The notes below the pieces were generated by a model. It ran no database searches and was not told the origin of the DNA. It worked only from the letters and a program-made list of their open reading frames with translations. Made by a program: the position numbers and the translations under genes. A stretch of DNA of 63,920 nucleotides from Alkaliflexus imshenetskii DSM 15055 (lineage in GTDB: Bacteria; Bacteroidota; Bacteroidia; Bacteroidales; Marinilabiliaceae): the NCBI RefSeq assembly GCF_000517065.1, contig NZ_KI912105.1, positions 2,815,664 to 2,879,583 of the forward strand. The letters run 5' to 3'. This document shows positions 1 to 8,170 of this stretch, piece by piece; positions within the stretch are counted from its first letter, which is position 1, and every line of letters begins with the position of its first letter.

Positions 1-162
1 TTCTGAGCAAGGTTTATTTGTGGCTGTTTCTTTTTCGAGGTCAATATATCTATAACATAGAATTAGATATTGAGATATTAAGACAGATAGATAAGATGAA
101 AGAGATAAAGCGCTTCATCTATACCTCTAAAAATCTATATCTTTAATCATCTGGTAAGGTAT
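1..162 (+). other. Spacer upstream of 5S rRNA
   Basis: AT-rich sequence without a credible ORF, directly before the 5S rRNA. By position it is most likely the 23S-5S spacer of an rRNA operon whose 16S and 23S genes lie left of the window. No 23S 3' end was recognised in it. Confidence 0.5.
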
Positions 163-272
<110 letters not shown>

Positions 273-282
273 TTTTTAAGAC

Positions 283-316
283 AAAGGAGTAGTTGAGCAA
301 TCAGCTACTCCTTTTT
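283..316 (+). terminator. rRNA operon terminator
   Basis: A 14-bp stem (AAAGGAGTAGTTGA paired with TCAGCTACTCCTTT, one G-T pair) with a GCAA tetraloop, running into a short T tract. It sits ten bases after the 5S rRNA and should end rRNA transcription. Confidence 0.9.
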
Positions 317-355
317 GTGTTTAAGCCCGTTGGTGCGTATGCAGTGAAACTGCAA

Positions 356-390
356 TTAACCACAAAGGCGCGAAGGGCGCAAAGGGGTTT
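356..390 (+). repeat. Short interspersed repeat, copy 1
   Basis: Begins TTAACCACAAAGGCG and ends GGGCGCAAAGGGGTTT. It belongs to a set of three near-identical ~35-nt units between positions 356 and 663. Similar AACCACAAAGG-type repeats are common in intergenic DNA of environmental Bacteroidetes; no function is known to me. Confidence 0.7.
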
Positions 391-396
391 CGATAA

Positions 397-432
397 TTAA
401 CCACAAAGACTCAAAGGGCGCAAAGGGGTTTT
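397..432 (+). repeat. Short interspersed repeat, copy 2
   Basis: Second unit, TTAACCACAAAGACTC then AAAGGGCGCAAAGGGG, only six bases after copy 1 and in direct orientation. It differs from copy 1 at a few central positions (GACTCAA for GGCGCGA). Confidence 0.7.
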
Positions 433-508
433 AATACTTTCCATTCTGATTTTGGTTTATGGTACTCGCGTTAATTTTGCTTTTTACGGGTCATATTAAA
501 ATCTGGGT

Positions 509-628
509 CTACGCATAAATTTCAGCTAATCTGTAAAGGAAAAATTTCACATCCGTTACACCTCTGAATTGTCTTCTGAAATCCTTTATTTTTGCATTGA
601 TTGACTCTGCTGCTGCATTTGTTATGGA
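509..628 (-). pseudogene. C-terminal remnant of an ISL3-like transposase
   Basis: Read on the minus strand, the segment encodes about 39 residues containing ITNAAAESINAKIKDF and then FRGVTDVKFFLYRLAEIYA before a TAG stop at 509-511. This is the typical C-terminal end of DDE transposases of the ISL3-type group (NAAAES-N-K-K). There is no start and no upstream transposase sequence. Coding homology stops at 628, where the third short repeat begins. Recognised from memory of the family, so the family name is less certain than the transposase call. Confidence 0.75.
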
Positions 629-663
629 TTAACCACAATGGCGCTGAGGGCGCAAAGGGGTTT
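629..663 (+). repeat. Short interspersed repeat, copy 3
   Basis: Third unit: TTAACCACAATGGCGC then TGAGGGCGCAAAGGGGTTT. It starts at the exact point where homology to the transposase remnant ends, so it marks the break point of that gene. Confidence 0.65.
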
Positions 664-765
664 GTGTTTGTATGGTTTTTGGCTGATTGGATAATGAATT
701 TCTTATAAATGTAATACTTTAGCATGACCTTATATGTATTGATGTTCTAACGCAAAATTATTATT

Positions 766-2553
766 GTGAAAGATTTATACCAAGAACGCATTTTTCAAAT
801 CGAAACTAAACAGGGTAGATTACGCAAGTTGTTTAATCTCATTTATGCAATTCGCCTTTTTTCTTTTATTGGCTTTGTGGCTTTTTTAGTCTGGTTTTCT
901 GTAAGTCAGGATAATTTTTATTTGGCTTGTGTCTCCTGTTTCTTCCTTTTATTTTTTTTGGTGGCAATCAAAGTGGATACTGTTTTGATTCTGAAGCAAA
1001 AGGACTTGAATAGTCGACTTAAGGTTAACTTAAGTGAAGTGCAGTTTTCCACTTTTAGCTTTCAAAGTTTTGGCGAAGGAAGGGAGTTTATTAATCTAAA
1101 TTCGGCATTGGCAAATGATTTTGATTTGTTTGGAGAATCTTCGCTGTATCAATATTTGAATAGGTCAATTACAAAGTCGGGAAGAGAGAAATTTGCACAT
1201 AGGCTCTTAACGCAAGGCAATGATATCTCACAGATTGTTCGTTACCAATCGGCAATAGCAGAATTGGCAGAACGGCCTGAACAGCTTGAGGAGTATCAGA
1301 GCCTTGGAATAGATATATGCGAAGAGGGAGATGAACAGGAACGTTTATTAAATTGGTTGTCTGAATCGGGTAGTTGTGGCAGATGGACGCACAATTTACT
1401 TTATATCTACCCCGTAACATTATTGTTGTTTATTGTAGCCTCAGCGCTTGGTATATTTTCGTCTGCAGTGCTTTTATTTCCTGTTTTTTATTCCTTTTGG
1501 GTTACAAGTCGTAAGGTTCGCATCGTCAACAGGGTGCATGATGAATTGGGTAGAAACGCAAAGCTATTTGGTCAATTTGAAAAGATTATCGCTGTTGTTG
1601 AGAATGGTGAATTTGAAAGTGAGTTTCTACAGCAAATTACAGAGAAATTTAAAAAGGGGGATAAAGGAGCCGTAAGTTCATTAAATCAATTGTATCGCAT
1701 TCTGGAGTGGTTCGATTACCGATACAATATGGTTGTGTCAGTATTGCTGAATACTTTGGTATTGTATGACCTTTGGTTGTTAGTGCGATTGGATCGATGG
1801 AGAAATGAGAACCGTGAATTTGTTGCCGGCTATTTTAAAGCTCTTTCTGAGTTTGATGCTCTGATAGGATTTTCCCGGTTTGCTATGAACAATAGGGATA
1901 ATGTTGTGTATCCCGAGGTTGTGGATGAAGATTTTATATTTGAAACCTCACAAATGGGTCATCCACTTATTATACCTGAAAGCAGGGTAAATAACGATAT
2001 TGTATTCGGAGGAAAACCATGTGTATTGGTGATTACTGGTGCTAATATGGCAGGTAAAAGCACTTTTTTACGCACCATGGTTGTGAATCTGATACTTGCC
2101 ATGAATGGAGCTCCCGTATGTGCCCGATATTTTCGATTTTCACCATGTGCAATTCTTTCAAGCATCAATATCCGTGATTCGCTTTCTCAAAGAGCGTCCT
2201 ATTTTTATGCTGAGTTGTTGCGTATACGTGAGATTATTGATTCTGTGGAAAGAATGCCCAGAACATTTGTGGTATTGGATGAGATATTGCGAGGAACCAA
2301 CACCAAAGACAAACAGACCGGGTCGCTTGGACTACTGGAGAAGTTTATTGGGTTGAATGCTGTTGTGGTTATAGCTACGCACGATTTGGTTATTGGCGAG
2401 TTGGAGAATAAGTATCCTGATATTGTATTAAACCGATGTTTTGAGGTTGAATTGGAAGATGACGAACTTGTGTTTGACTACAAATTGAAGCACGGTATCA
2501 GCAAAAAAATTAACGCTTCGGTATTGATGCGGAAAATTGGAATAATAGATTAA
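766..2553 (+). CDS. Membrane-anchored MutS-family ATPase
   Basis: 595 residues with a GTG start. Two hydrophobic segments near residues 25-70 are followed by another hydrophobic pair around 208-245. The C-terminal third is a MutS-type ABC ATPase: Walker A GANMAGKST at about 425-433 and Walker B VVLDE ending near 506, followed by RGTNTKDK and a conserved H-loop ATHD. The mismatch-recognition and connector domains of true MutS are absent, so canonical mismatch repair is unlikely. Proteins of this size and layout are common in Bacteroidetes and are usually annotated only as MutS-related. The 3' end overlaps the convergent DUF5686 gene by 4 bp. The role is unknown; nucleic-acid binding near the membrane is a guess. 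Confidence 0.85.
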   Translation: MKDLYQERIFQIETKQGRLRKLFNLIYAIRLFSFIGFVAFLVWFSVSQDNFYLACVSCFFLLFFLVAIKVDTVLILKQKDLNSRLKVNLSEVQFSTFSFQSFGEGREFINLNSALANDFDLFGESSLYQYLNRSITKSGREKFAHRLLTQGNDISQIVRYQSAIAELAERPEQLEEYQSLGIDICEEGDEQERLLNWLSESGSCGRWTHNLLYIYPVTLLLFIVASALGIFSSAVLLFPVFYSFWVTSRKVRIVNRVHDELGRNAKLFGQFEKIIAVVENGEFESEFLQQITEKFKKGDKGAVSSLNQLYRILEWFDYRYNMVVSVLLNTLVLYDLWLLVRLDRWRNENREFVAGYFKALSEFDALIGFSRFAMNNRDNVVYPEVVDEDFIFETSQMGHPLIIPESRVNNDIVFGGKPCVLVITGANMAGKSTFLRTMVVNLILAMNGAPVCARYFRFSPCAILSSINIRDSLSQRASYFYAELLRIREIIDSVERMPRTFVVLDEILRGTNTKDKQTGSLGLLEKFIGLNAVVVIATHDLVIGELENKYPDIVLNRCFEVELEDDELVFDYKLKHGISKKINASVLMRKIGIID

Positions 2554-5015
2554 ATCCCGATCTCGACACCTATCTTAAATGACCAATTGTCTATCTCACG
2601 CTGATGTTGATATGGCCCGTATCGGTAATGAACGGCTAACCCATATTTCAAAAACATCTGTTTGAGAATGTTACCGATGTAGATTCCCGACTCATAAAAA
2701 CCTTTATTAAAAGTCTGAACTATTGGTTTGTATTGATTGGATATATCGGCCCAACCTGCTGACGACGAGAGCGTGATTACGGGTTTGAATTTTCCGGCAT
2801 GATTGATTCGGGTTGGAATCGATGTGCGGATGAATAGCAGTGAAAACGAGCTGGCAGCAAATTCATTGGGGCGCATGGTGGCGAAACTGTATCGCGATTC
2901 AAGGCTTAACCCTCTTCTGCTTGTGCCGAAAGTGCTGTAAAGTTGAGTAAGAGTGGGTTCTCCCCATATATTTCCGGACGTAATACGCACACTTGCCGCG
3001 ATTAAAGGGTTCACTCTAAAGTTATTTTCAAATTGAAACTCTGTAGCAGTATAATTGAATTTTTCTGTTTCGTTACCAATTCCGCTTCGAATGTTTAACC
3101 AGAAGGCAGGAAATTCATTCCCAAGGGGAGTCAGCCCAAATCCGGAATGGGCGACTCTTAACAGAGGTTGCCATTTCACGCGCATAGCTGCTTCATGAGT
3201 TTGGAAAGGCGTAACCGTTTCGGTTAAAGCATCTGTGAAAAAAGGATAAAGGATTACCGGTGTCACATCATTATAGGCGTAGCTGAATTCGGTTTTCAGT
3301 TTTGTGCCCACTCTGCTAGTGAAGTTTCCTCCATACTTTGTAGCCCGATCTACGGTTTGAGTGGCAAAACGCTTAAATCTTTCGTCTGACAATGGTGGAA
3401 AACCATCCAGAAATGAAAATCCGCCCGTTTCATAAAGGTCTTTTTCGGCAAAAAACTTTAGAGATTGTTCCATTAATGGCGCCATATTTATTCTGAGGCT
3501 ACCGCCATAGTTGTCATCTCCCGATTTGGTGCTTCTGCTGTAAAAACCCTCAAGACTTATTTTTTTTGATATTCTATCGCCGGTTTGCAAGCCTATTCCG
3601 GGTTTTATACCTTCATAGTGGTTGTAGTCCAGTAGTTTATTGACGTTTAAGTTGAGACTGCCCAATGGGAGATAGCCATTCAGCAGATTTTTTTGAAGGG
3701 TGATGAAACGGTCGAATCGGTGTGCTCTACCAAGACTGTCAATCATTCTGTATGTTGCAGAATCACGCGCCGTAAGTGGTTGATAACGCCATTTTTCGAT
3801 AGAAGGTGTTTCTCTAAAGGCGGTTTCATCAATTAGCTCAATGGCCGAAAAGTCTTTTTCTGATAGTGGTGGATTAAGCTGTACTGCGGTAACCATACTT
3901 TTCCCTTCACCGATTATTGGAAATGGAAACGATTGTCCTGTAACGGTTCTGCTCATGCGGAGTCTTGTTTCCAGTTGCTCCGGAAACCAGTGAAGTCCAT
4001 CGTGTATTGCGTAGTTTTGGCGTATGGAAAGCGATATGGGAGATTGATGGTCGATGGTAGTGGCTGACACAGATTGTATGGCGAAGCTGGGCGTGTGAAT
4101 GTGCAAAGAGCCTTTCAAGCCTCGCATTGGGGCATTTTTCCTGGGTTCGAATGATATGTAGTAGATTTTTTCTCCATGATTATTGATGATGGAGTCTTCG
4201 AGAATAAAAAGATATGTGCGAAGGCCATCGGGAGAAACCGGATTTAGGAACTCACTATCGAGTAAGCGGATGTAATTGTTGTAGAAAGTAAATGGTTGAA
4301 GCTGCGTTGGTAGCATAGCAAGCGCAGGTTGCTGAAAGCCGCTCACCCGTCCAGAGATGATGCGTTCGTTGGTTTTATTGGGAGGCAGATGCTTTTTCTC
4401 TGACACCGACTCGATGAGCAGAAAATCATTATCCCTGTTAAAATTCCAGAGTTTCTCAAGCGATTTGTCCAAGGTGGTGAGTGTGTCTGGCGTTTCCATC
4501 CCAAATGACATCTTATGATAGATGATGCATTTATATGCCGTGTTCTGGTCGGGGTTGTTTTTATACCGGTTGGCAACAGCATTTTGCATTATTGGGATGG
4601 CCGGATTTTTACCTGGCAGAATTGTTATCTGTGACAACTCCACCGAAATTGAAACGAGAAACAGTTCTTGATTGTTTTTAAGCGTGTTGGTGGCGAGTGT
4701 TTCAGATTTGTAACCAAGACAACTGATACGAATGAACTCTACACCTGCAACGTCTGGTATTAAAAACTGGCCTTGAATATCGCTTATGGTACCTTCTTGT
4801 TTCTCACTGAACAGAATGTTTGCAAAAGCCACCGGTTCTCCACTTGTTTTATCTCTCAGCGACAGTGAAAGTGGAAGTGAACCCAGCCAAAAAGGAGAGA
4901 GGATGAATATGCCACACAGAGATATCATTTTTTTTACCGACCCTGAATATCGGCACATAAGGTTAATGATAAGGCGATGGATACATGGTATCTCTGTGTG
5001 GCGTAATGGAGTCAT
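2550..5015 (-). CDS. DUF5686 outer-membrane protein with carboxypeptidase-like domain
   Basis: Up to 821 residues. After a hydrophobic signal segment (about residues 30-50) comes a CarboxypepD_reg-like beta-sandwich (DKTSGEPVAFANILF ... DIQGQFLIPDV ... SCLGYKS), then the long region typical of the DUF5686 family and a C-terminal half rich in alternating beta strands, as in outer-membrane barrels. The ATG at 5015 abuts the stop codon of the upstream pseudouridine synthase, suggesting translational coupling. However, the ATG at 4928 places the signal peptide at the very N-terminus and is an equally good start. Family function is not established; surface or outer-membrane location is inferred. 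Confidence 0.8.
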   Translation of the reverse strand: MTPLRHTEIPCIHRLIINLMCRYSGSVKKMISLCGIFILSPFWLGSLPLSLSLRDKTSGEPVAFANILFSEKQEGTISDIQGQFLIPDVAGVEFIRISCLGYKSETLATNTLKNNQELFLVSISVELSQITILPGKNPAIPIMQNAVANRYKNNPDQNTAYKCIIYHKMSFGMETPDTLTTLDKSLEKLWNFNRDNDFLLIESVSEKKHLPPNKTNERIISGRVSGFQQPALAMLPTQLQPFTFYNNYIRLLDSEFLNPVSPDGLRTYLFILEDSIINNHGEKIYYISFEPRKNAPMRGLKGSLHIHTPSFAIQSVSATTIDHQSPISLSIRQNYAIHDGLHWFPEQLETRLRMSRTVTGQSFPFPIIGEGKSMVTAVQLNPPLSEKDFSAIELIDETAFRETPSIEKWRYQPLTARDSATYRMIDSLGRAHRFDRFITLQKNLLNGYLPLGSLNLNVNKLLDYNHYEGIKPGIGLQTGDRISKKISLEGFYSRSTKSGDDNYGGSLRINMAPLMEQSLKFFAEKDLYETGGFSFLDGFPPLSDERFKRFATQTVDRATKYGGNFTSRVGTKLKTEFSYAYNDVTPVILYPFFTDALTETVTPFQTHEAAMRVKWQPLLRVAHSGFGLTPLGNEFPAFWLNIRSGIGNETEKFNYTATEFQFENNFRVNPLIAASVRITSGNIWGEPTLTQLYSTFGTSRRGLSLESRYSFATMRPNEFAASSFSLLFIRTSIPTRINHAGKFKPVITLSSSAGWADISNQYKPIVQTFNKGFYESGIYIGNILKQMFLKYGLAVHYRYGPYQHQREIDNWSFKIGVEIGI

Positions 5016-5906
5016 CTATTTTAATAGGCCGGCTTTAAGAAATTTAATCTCATCTCGCGAGAGGAAACGCCATTTTCCGCGAGGCAGGTTCTTTTTGGTG
5101 AGACCTGCAAAATAGACCCTGTCAAGTTTTACCACTTTGTATCCCAGATGTTCAAAGATGCGCCGCACAATGCGGTTGCGACCTGAGTGGAGTTCAATGC
5201 CAACCTGACATCGATCTTCAGCATCGGCATAGCTTACATGGTCTGCTTTTATTTGTCCGTCATCAAGCTTTATTCCCTTTTTTATATCTTCCAGATGTGC
5301 CTTGGTTACTGCTTTATCGGTATACACATGGTATATTTTTTTGCATTCGGATGATGGGTGTGTTAGTTTCTTTGATAAATCACCATCATTGGTGAGTAAT
5401 AGCAGTCCTGTGGTATTTCGGTCGAGGCGACCAACAGGATATACCCTTTCATCACATGCATCCTGGATGATATCCATCACTGTGCGTCTTCCTTCCGGAT
5501 CTGAAGCTGTAGTTACCACATCTTTTGGCTTGTTGATAAGAATGTACACTTTGGCTTCAGGATTCAGGCGTTTGCCTTCGTATCTCACATCATCTCCATG
5601 GTTCACACGGGTGCCTAACTCTTTTACAACAGCGCCATTTACTGTAACCAATCCTTTGGCAATTAATTCGTCGGCTTCGCGCCGGCTGCATACGCCACTG
5701 TTTGCCACATACCGGTTCAACCGAAGTCCGTCTTCAGCCTTAGGCTCTTCATTTATCACAGGTTTTGGGGCTGGTTTTTTAAATCTTGGAGCTGATTTGC
5801 CTTTTTCATTGTCAAAGCGCCTTTTGCTATCTTCTTTTACAACCTGGGGTTTTGAATTGCCTTCTGTGTAATGGTTTCGTTGTTTTTTATTGCGATTTTT
5901 TTCCAT
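5016..5906 (-). CDS. RluB/RsuA-family pseudouridine synthase
   Basis: 296 residues. A lysine/arginine-rich, probably disordered extension of about 60 residues precedes an S4 RNA-binding domain (LNRYVANSGVCSRREADELI, ~63-82). The catalytic domain contains YILINKPKDVVTT and the active-site loop GRLDRNTTGLLLL with Asp162, ending in HSGRNRIVRRIFEHLGY. It should convert uridine to pseudouridine in rRNA, most likely 23S as RluB does. The basic N-terminal tail is typical of Bacteroidetes versions. It is first in a two-gene unit with the DUF5686 gene and has no intergenic gap to it. Confidence 0.9.
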   Translation of the reverse strand: MEKNRNKKQRNHYTEGNSKPQVVKEDSKRRFDNEKGKSAPRFKKPAPKPVINEEPKAEDGLRLNRYVANSGVCSRREADELIAKGLVTVNGAVVKELGTRVNHGDDVRYEGKRLNPEAKVYILINKPKDVVTTASDPEGRRTVMDIIQDACDERVYPVGRLDRNTTGLLLLTNDGDLSKKLTHPSSECKKIYHVYTDKAVTKAHLEDIKKGIKLDDGQIKADHVSYADAEDRCQVGIELHSGRNRIVRRIFEHLGYKVVKLDRVYFAGLTKKNLPRGKWRFLSRDEIKFLKAGLLK

Positions 5907-6228
5907 GTCGTCTATATGTGTAAATGATTATCCCTTACCGACTGCCTCATTTTTTTAGGTAAATGGGATGTGACTGTTCTTTTGCGATTTTTTTTTGAAA
6001 TCTATCCTGTTTGTTTCCGGTTGCTTTGGTAGAATTAATCAAAACTTCCAGGTCACAAATTTAAGCACTCTCTGCATTAAAAATGACTTTTAAACAAGCT
6101 TTAAACGTAGAATAATACTAAATAATTACATTTTTTGTTGGCGTGTTGATAATAATATTTCCATACTATCAGTGTTTTAGCTTGTGTTTGTATGATCTGG
6201 ATTTAAAATCTTTCGTCAATTTGGATAA
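5907..6228. other. Intergenic, no gene seen
   Basis: About 320 nt upstream of the pseudouridine synthase. No RNA gene or credible ORF was found. It may hold the minus-strand promoter and, next to the NorB-like fragment at its right edge, decayed coding sequence that can no longer be read. Confidence 0.4.
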
Positions 6229-6390
6229 AAGGGGCTTTGGTACGCCCGTTCAGCAGATTTTCTTCAGCAAGATTATATAATGGTTCTAAAATGGCTTCGT
6301 TCAATTGGTGATACGATGTTTGGCCTGGGTGTGTTGGCTTTGGCATGGTTTATTTTTGGATTGAAGGGTGGCTGGAGCATCGAAAAGTAA
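6229..6390 (+). pseudogene. C-terminal remnant resembling NorB-type nitric oxide reductase
   Basis: An open frame after an in-frame TAA at 6226 encodes about 53 residues: KGLWYARSADFLQQ, then LKWLRSIGDTMFGLGVLALA and WFIFGLKGGWSIEK before TAA. The combination LWYARS...W-R-x-x-GD-x-x-F-x-x-G followed by a final hydrophobic helix resembles the C-terminus of quinol nitric oxide reductase (NorB, cbb3-type superfamily). Nothing upstream continues the frame. An ATG at 6280 could also express a 36-residue membrane peptide from the same frame. A strong terminator follows at 6413, as if the end of an old gene is preserved. Confidence 0.55.
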
Positions 6391-6412
6391 ACAGACGTCT
6401 TTAAATATATTG

Positions 6413-6463
6413 CAACGCCAATAAAGGAGCATGATGCACTTTGTTGGCGTTGTTTGTTTTTGT
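6413..6463 (+). terminator. Strong intrinsic terminator after the NorB-like remnant
   Basis: A 14-bp stem, CAACGCCAATAAAG (6413-6426) with CTTTGTTGGCGTTG (6439-6452), with a loop that can pair further (GCAT/ATGC), followed by TTTGTTTTTGTT. Well preserved although the gene before it is only a fragment. Confidence 0.8.
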
Positions 6464-6630
6464 TATTGTAAAGAGTTTTAGGCTTGACATTGGTGGTTTT
6501 CTCTGGTTTAAATATGGAAGTGCAAAATTTATGGGTTGCCAAAGCTTTTTGATTTATCTTTGTGTGGCTTGTAGAAAAAGTGCCAATCTGCCTTATTGAA
6601 AATATTGAAAACACTTATAAATTATCTGTA

Positions 6631-8016
6631 ATGACTTTAATAAAATCTATTTCGGGAATTCGGGGAACCATTGGCGGAAAGCCAGGAGACGGTTTAAGCC
6701 CCATTGATGTGGTGCGCTTTTCATCTGCTTATGGGATGTGGTTAAAGCAGCGCTGCGGCAAGCAACAACCAAAGGTGGTGGTAGGTCGCGACGCGCGTAT
6801 CTCCGGTGAAATGGTGAAAAATCTGGTGATAGGCTCGCTTCAGGGACTTGGTATTGATGTGATGCATCTTGGACTTGCAACCACACCCACCACAGAGCTT
6901 GCTGTGGTTCATCATCAGGCAGATGGCGGCATTATTCTCACGGCCAGTCACAATCCCAAACAGTGGAACGCGTTGAAATTACTTAACGAAAAGGGTGAGT
7001 TCCTTAGTGCTGCCGATGGTGAGATGATTTTGTCCATTGCCGAAAACGAGTTATTTGAGTTTGCCGAAGTAGATAATTTGGGCAAAATTACTGAGGATTC
7101 AAATTTTCTTCAGAAACATGTGGATGACGTGTTGGCATTGGAGTTGGTGGATGTGGAAGCGATTCGCAAGGCGGGTTTTAAAGTAGCTGTTGATTGTGTG
7201 AATTCTGTGGGTGGATTGGCAATTCCGGCTATGCTCAGAGCTTTGGGAGTGTCAGACATACTTGAGTTGTATTGTGAACCAAACGGCCAGTTTCCTCACA
7301 ATCCGGAGCCATTGCCCGAACATCTGAAAGATATTTCTGAGTTGATAAAAAAAGAGAAAGCCGACGTGGGTTTTGTGGTCGACCCCGATGTGGATCGTTT
7401 GGCCATCATCAGCGAAGATGGAGCAATGTTTGGCGAAGAGTACACATTGGTAGCGGTGGCCGATTATGTGTTGTCAAAAACTTCCGGTAACACAGTTTCA
7501 AATTTAAGCTCTTCAAGGGCTTTGCGCGATGTGACCGCCAAACACGGTGGAACCTACTACGCCGCAGCGGTAGGGGAGGTTAATGTGGTTGAGAAAATGC
7601 GCGAGGTAAATGCCGTAATAGGGGGCGAAGGCAACGGAGGTGTGATTTACCCCGCAAGCCATAACGGACGCGATGCGCTTGTGGGTGTTGCTCTGTTTTT
7701 AACACATCTTGCCAAATCCGGATTAAAGTGCTCAGAGATGCGGAAGCAATATCCTGCCTACTTTATGTCAAAAAACAAAATTGAACTAACCCCGGATATT
7801 GATGTAGATGGCATACTTGTTAAAATTAAAGAACTCTATACTTCGGAAAAGGTGACCGATATTGATGGGGTCAAAATTGATTTCTCTGATAGTTGGGTAC
7901 ATCTTCGCAAATCGAACACTGAGCCAATCATCCGAATATACTCCGAAGCTCCTACAGAGAAAGAAGCGGCTGATTTGGCGGAAGATATGATTCGGGTTAT
8001 CCGCACGCTTTTCTGA
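6631..8016 (+). CDS. glmM: Phosphoglucosamine mutase
   Basis: 461 residues from the ATG at 6631, which gives the family's usual start MTLIKSISGIRGTIGG; an in-frame GTG at 6562 would add 23 unrelated residues. It interconverts glucosamine-6-phosphate and glucosamine-1-phosphate for UDP-GlcNAc synthesis in the cytoplasm. Key sites are visible: phospho-serine loop TASHNPK with Ser106, Mg-binding DPDVDR (Asp251, 253, 255), sugar-binding GGEGNGG and phosphate-binding SNTEPIIRIYSE near the C-terminus. Bacteroidetes alpha-phosphohexomutases of this subgroup are usually called GlmM, but phosphomannomutase activity cannot be excluded. It stands alone and ends in a terminator. Confidence 0.88.
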   Translation: MTLIKSISGIRGTIGGKPGDGLSPIDVVRFSSAYGMWLKQRCGKQQPKVVVGRDARISGEMVKNLVIGSLQGLGIDVMHLGLATTPTTELAVVHHQADGGIILTASHNPKQWNALKLLNEKGEFLSAADGEMILSIAENELFEFAEVDNLGKITEDSNFLQKHVDDVLALELVDVEAIRKAGFKVAVDCVNSVGGLAIPAMLRALGVSDILELYCEPNGQFPHNPEPLPEHLKDISELIKKEKADVGFVVDPDVDRLAIISEDGAMFGEEYTLVAVADYVLSKTSGNTVSNLSSSRALRDVTAKHGGTYYAAAVGEVNVVEKMREVNAVIGGEGNGGVIYPASHNGRDALVGVALFLTHLAKSGLKCSEMRKQYPAYFMSKNKIELTPDIDVDGILVKIKELYTSEKVTDIDGVKIDFSDSWVHLRKSNTEPIIRIYSEAPTEKEAADLAEDMIRVIRTLF

Positions 8017-8045
8017 TAAAACTGTTTTTATCGATAGGCATTTCT

Positions 8046-8089
8046 AAAAGAGGGGATTTGATGGTCTTCACCATTTTTCCCTCTTTTTT
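8046..8089 (+). terminator. Terminator after glmM
   Basis: AGAGGG (8049-8054) pairs with CCCTCT (8079-8084), with an inner ATGG/CCAT pairing, followed by a run of six T. It separates glmM from the efflux operon. Confidence 0.8.
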
Positions 8090-8170
8090 GCTTTAAAAAC
8101 ACGATAATAGTGGTTGTGGATTAAACTTTCGCTGGTATGTTTTGTCTCAAAGAAAAATCATCATAGAAAA

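Noticed and set aside
356-663. Three spaced repeats considered as a small CRISPR array
   Set aside because: Units are imperfect, spacings are 6 and about 196 nt, and one gap holds a transposase remnant.
5302-5871. 189-codon frame opposite the RluB-type gene
   Set aside because: Fully antisense to a well-supported gene and of composition expected from the complementary strand.
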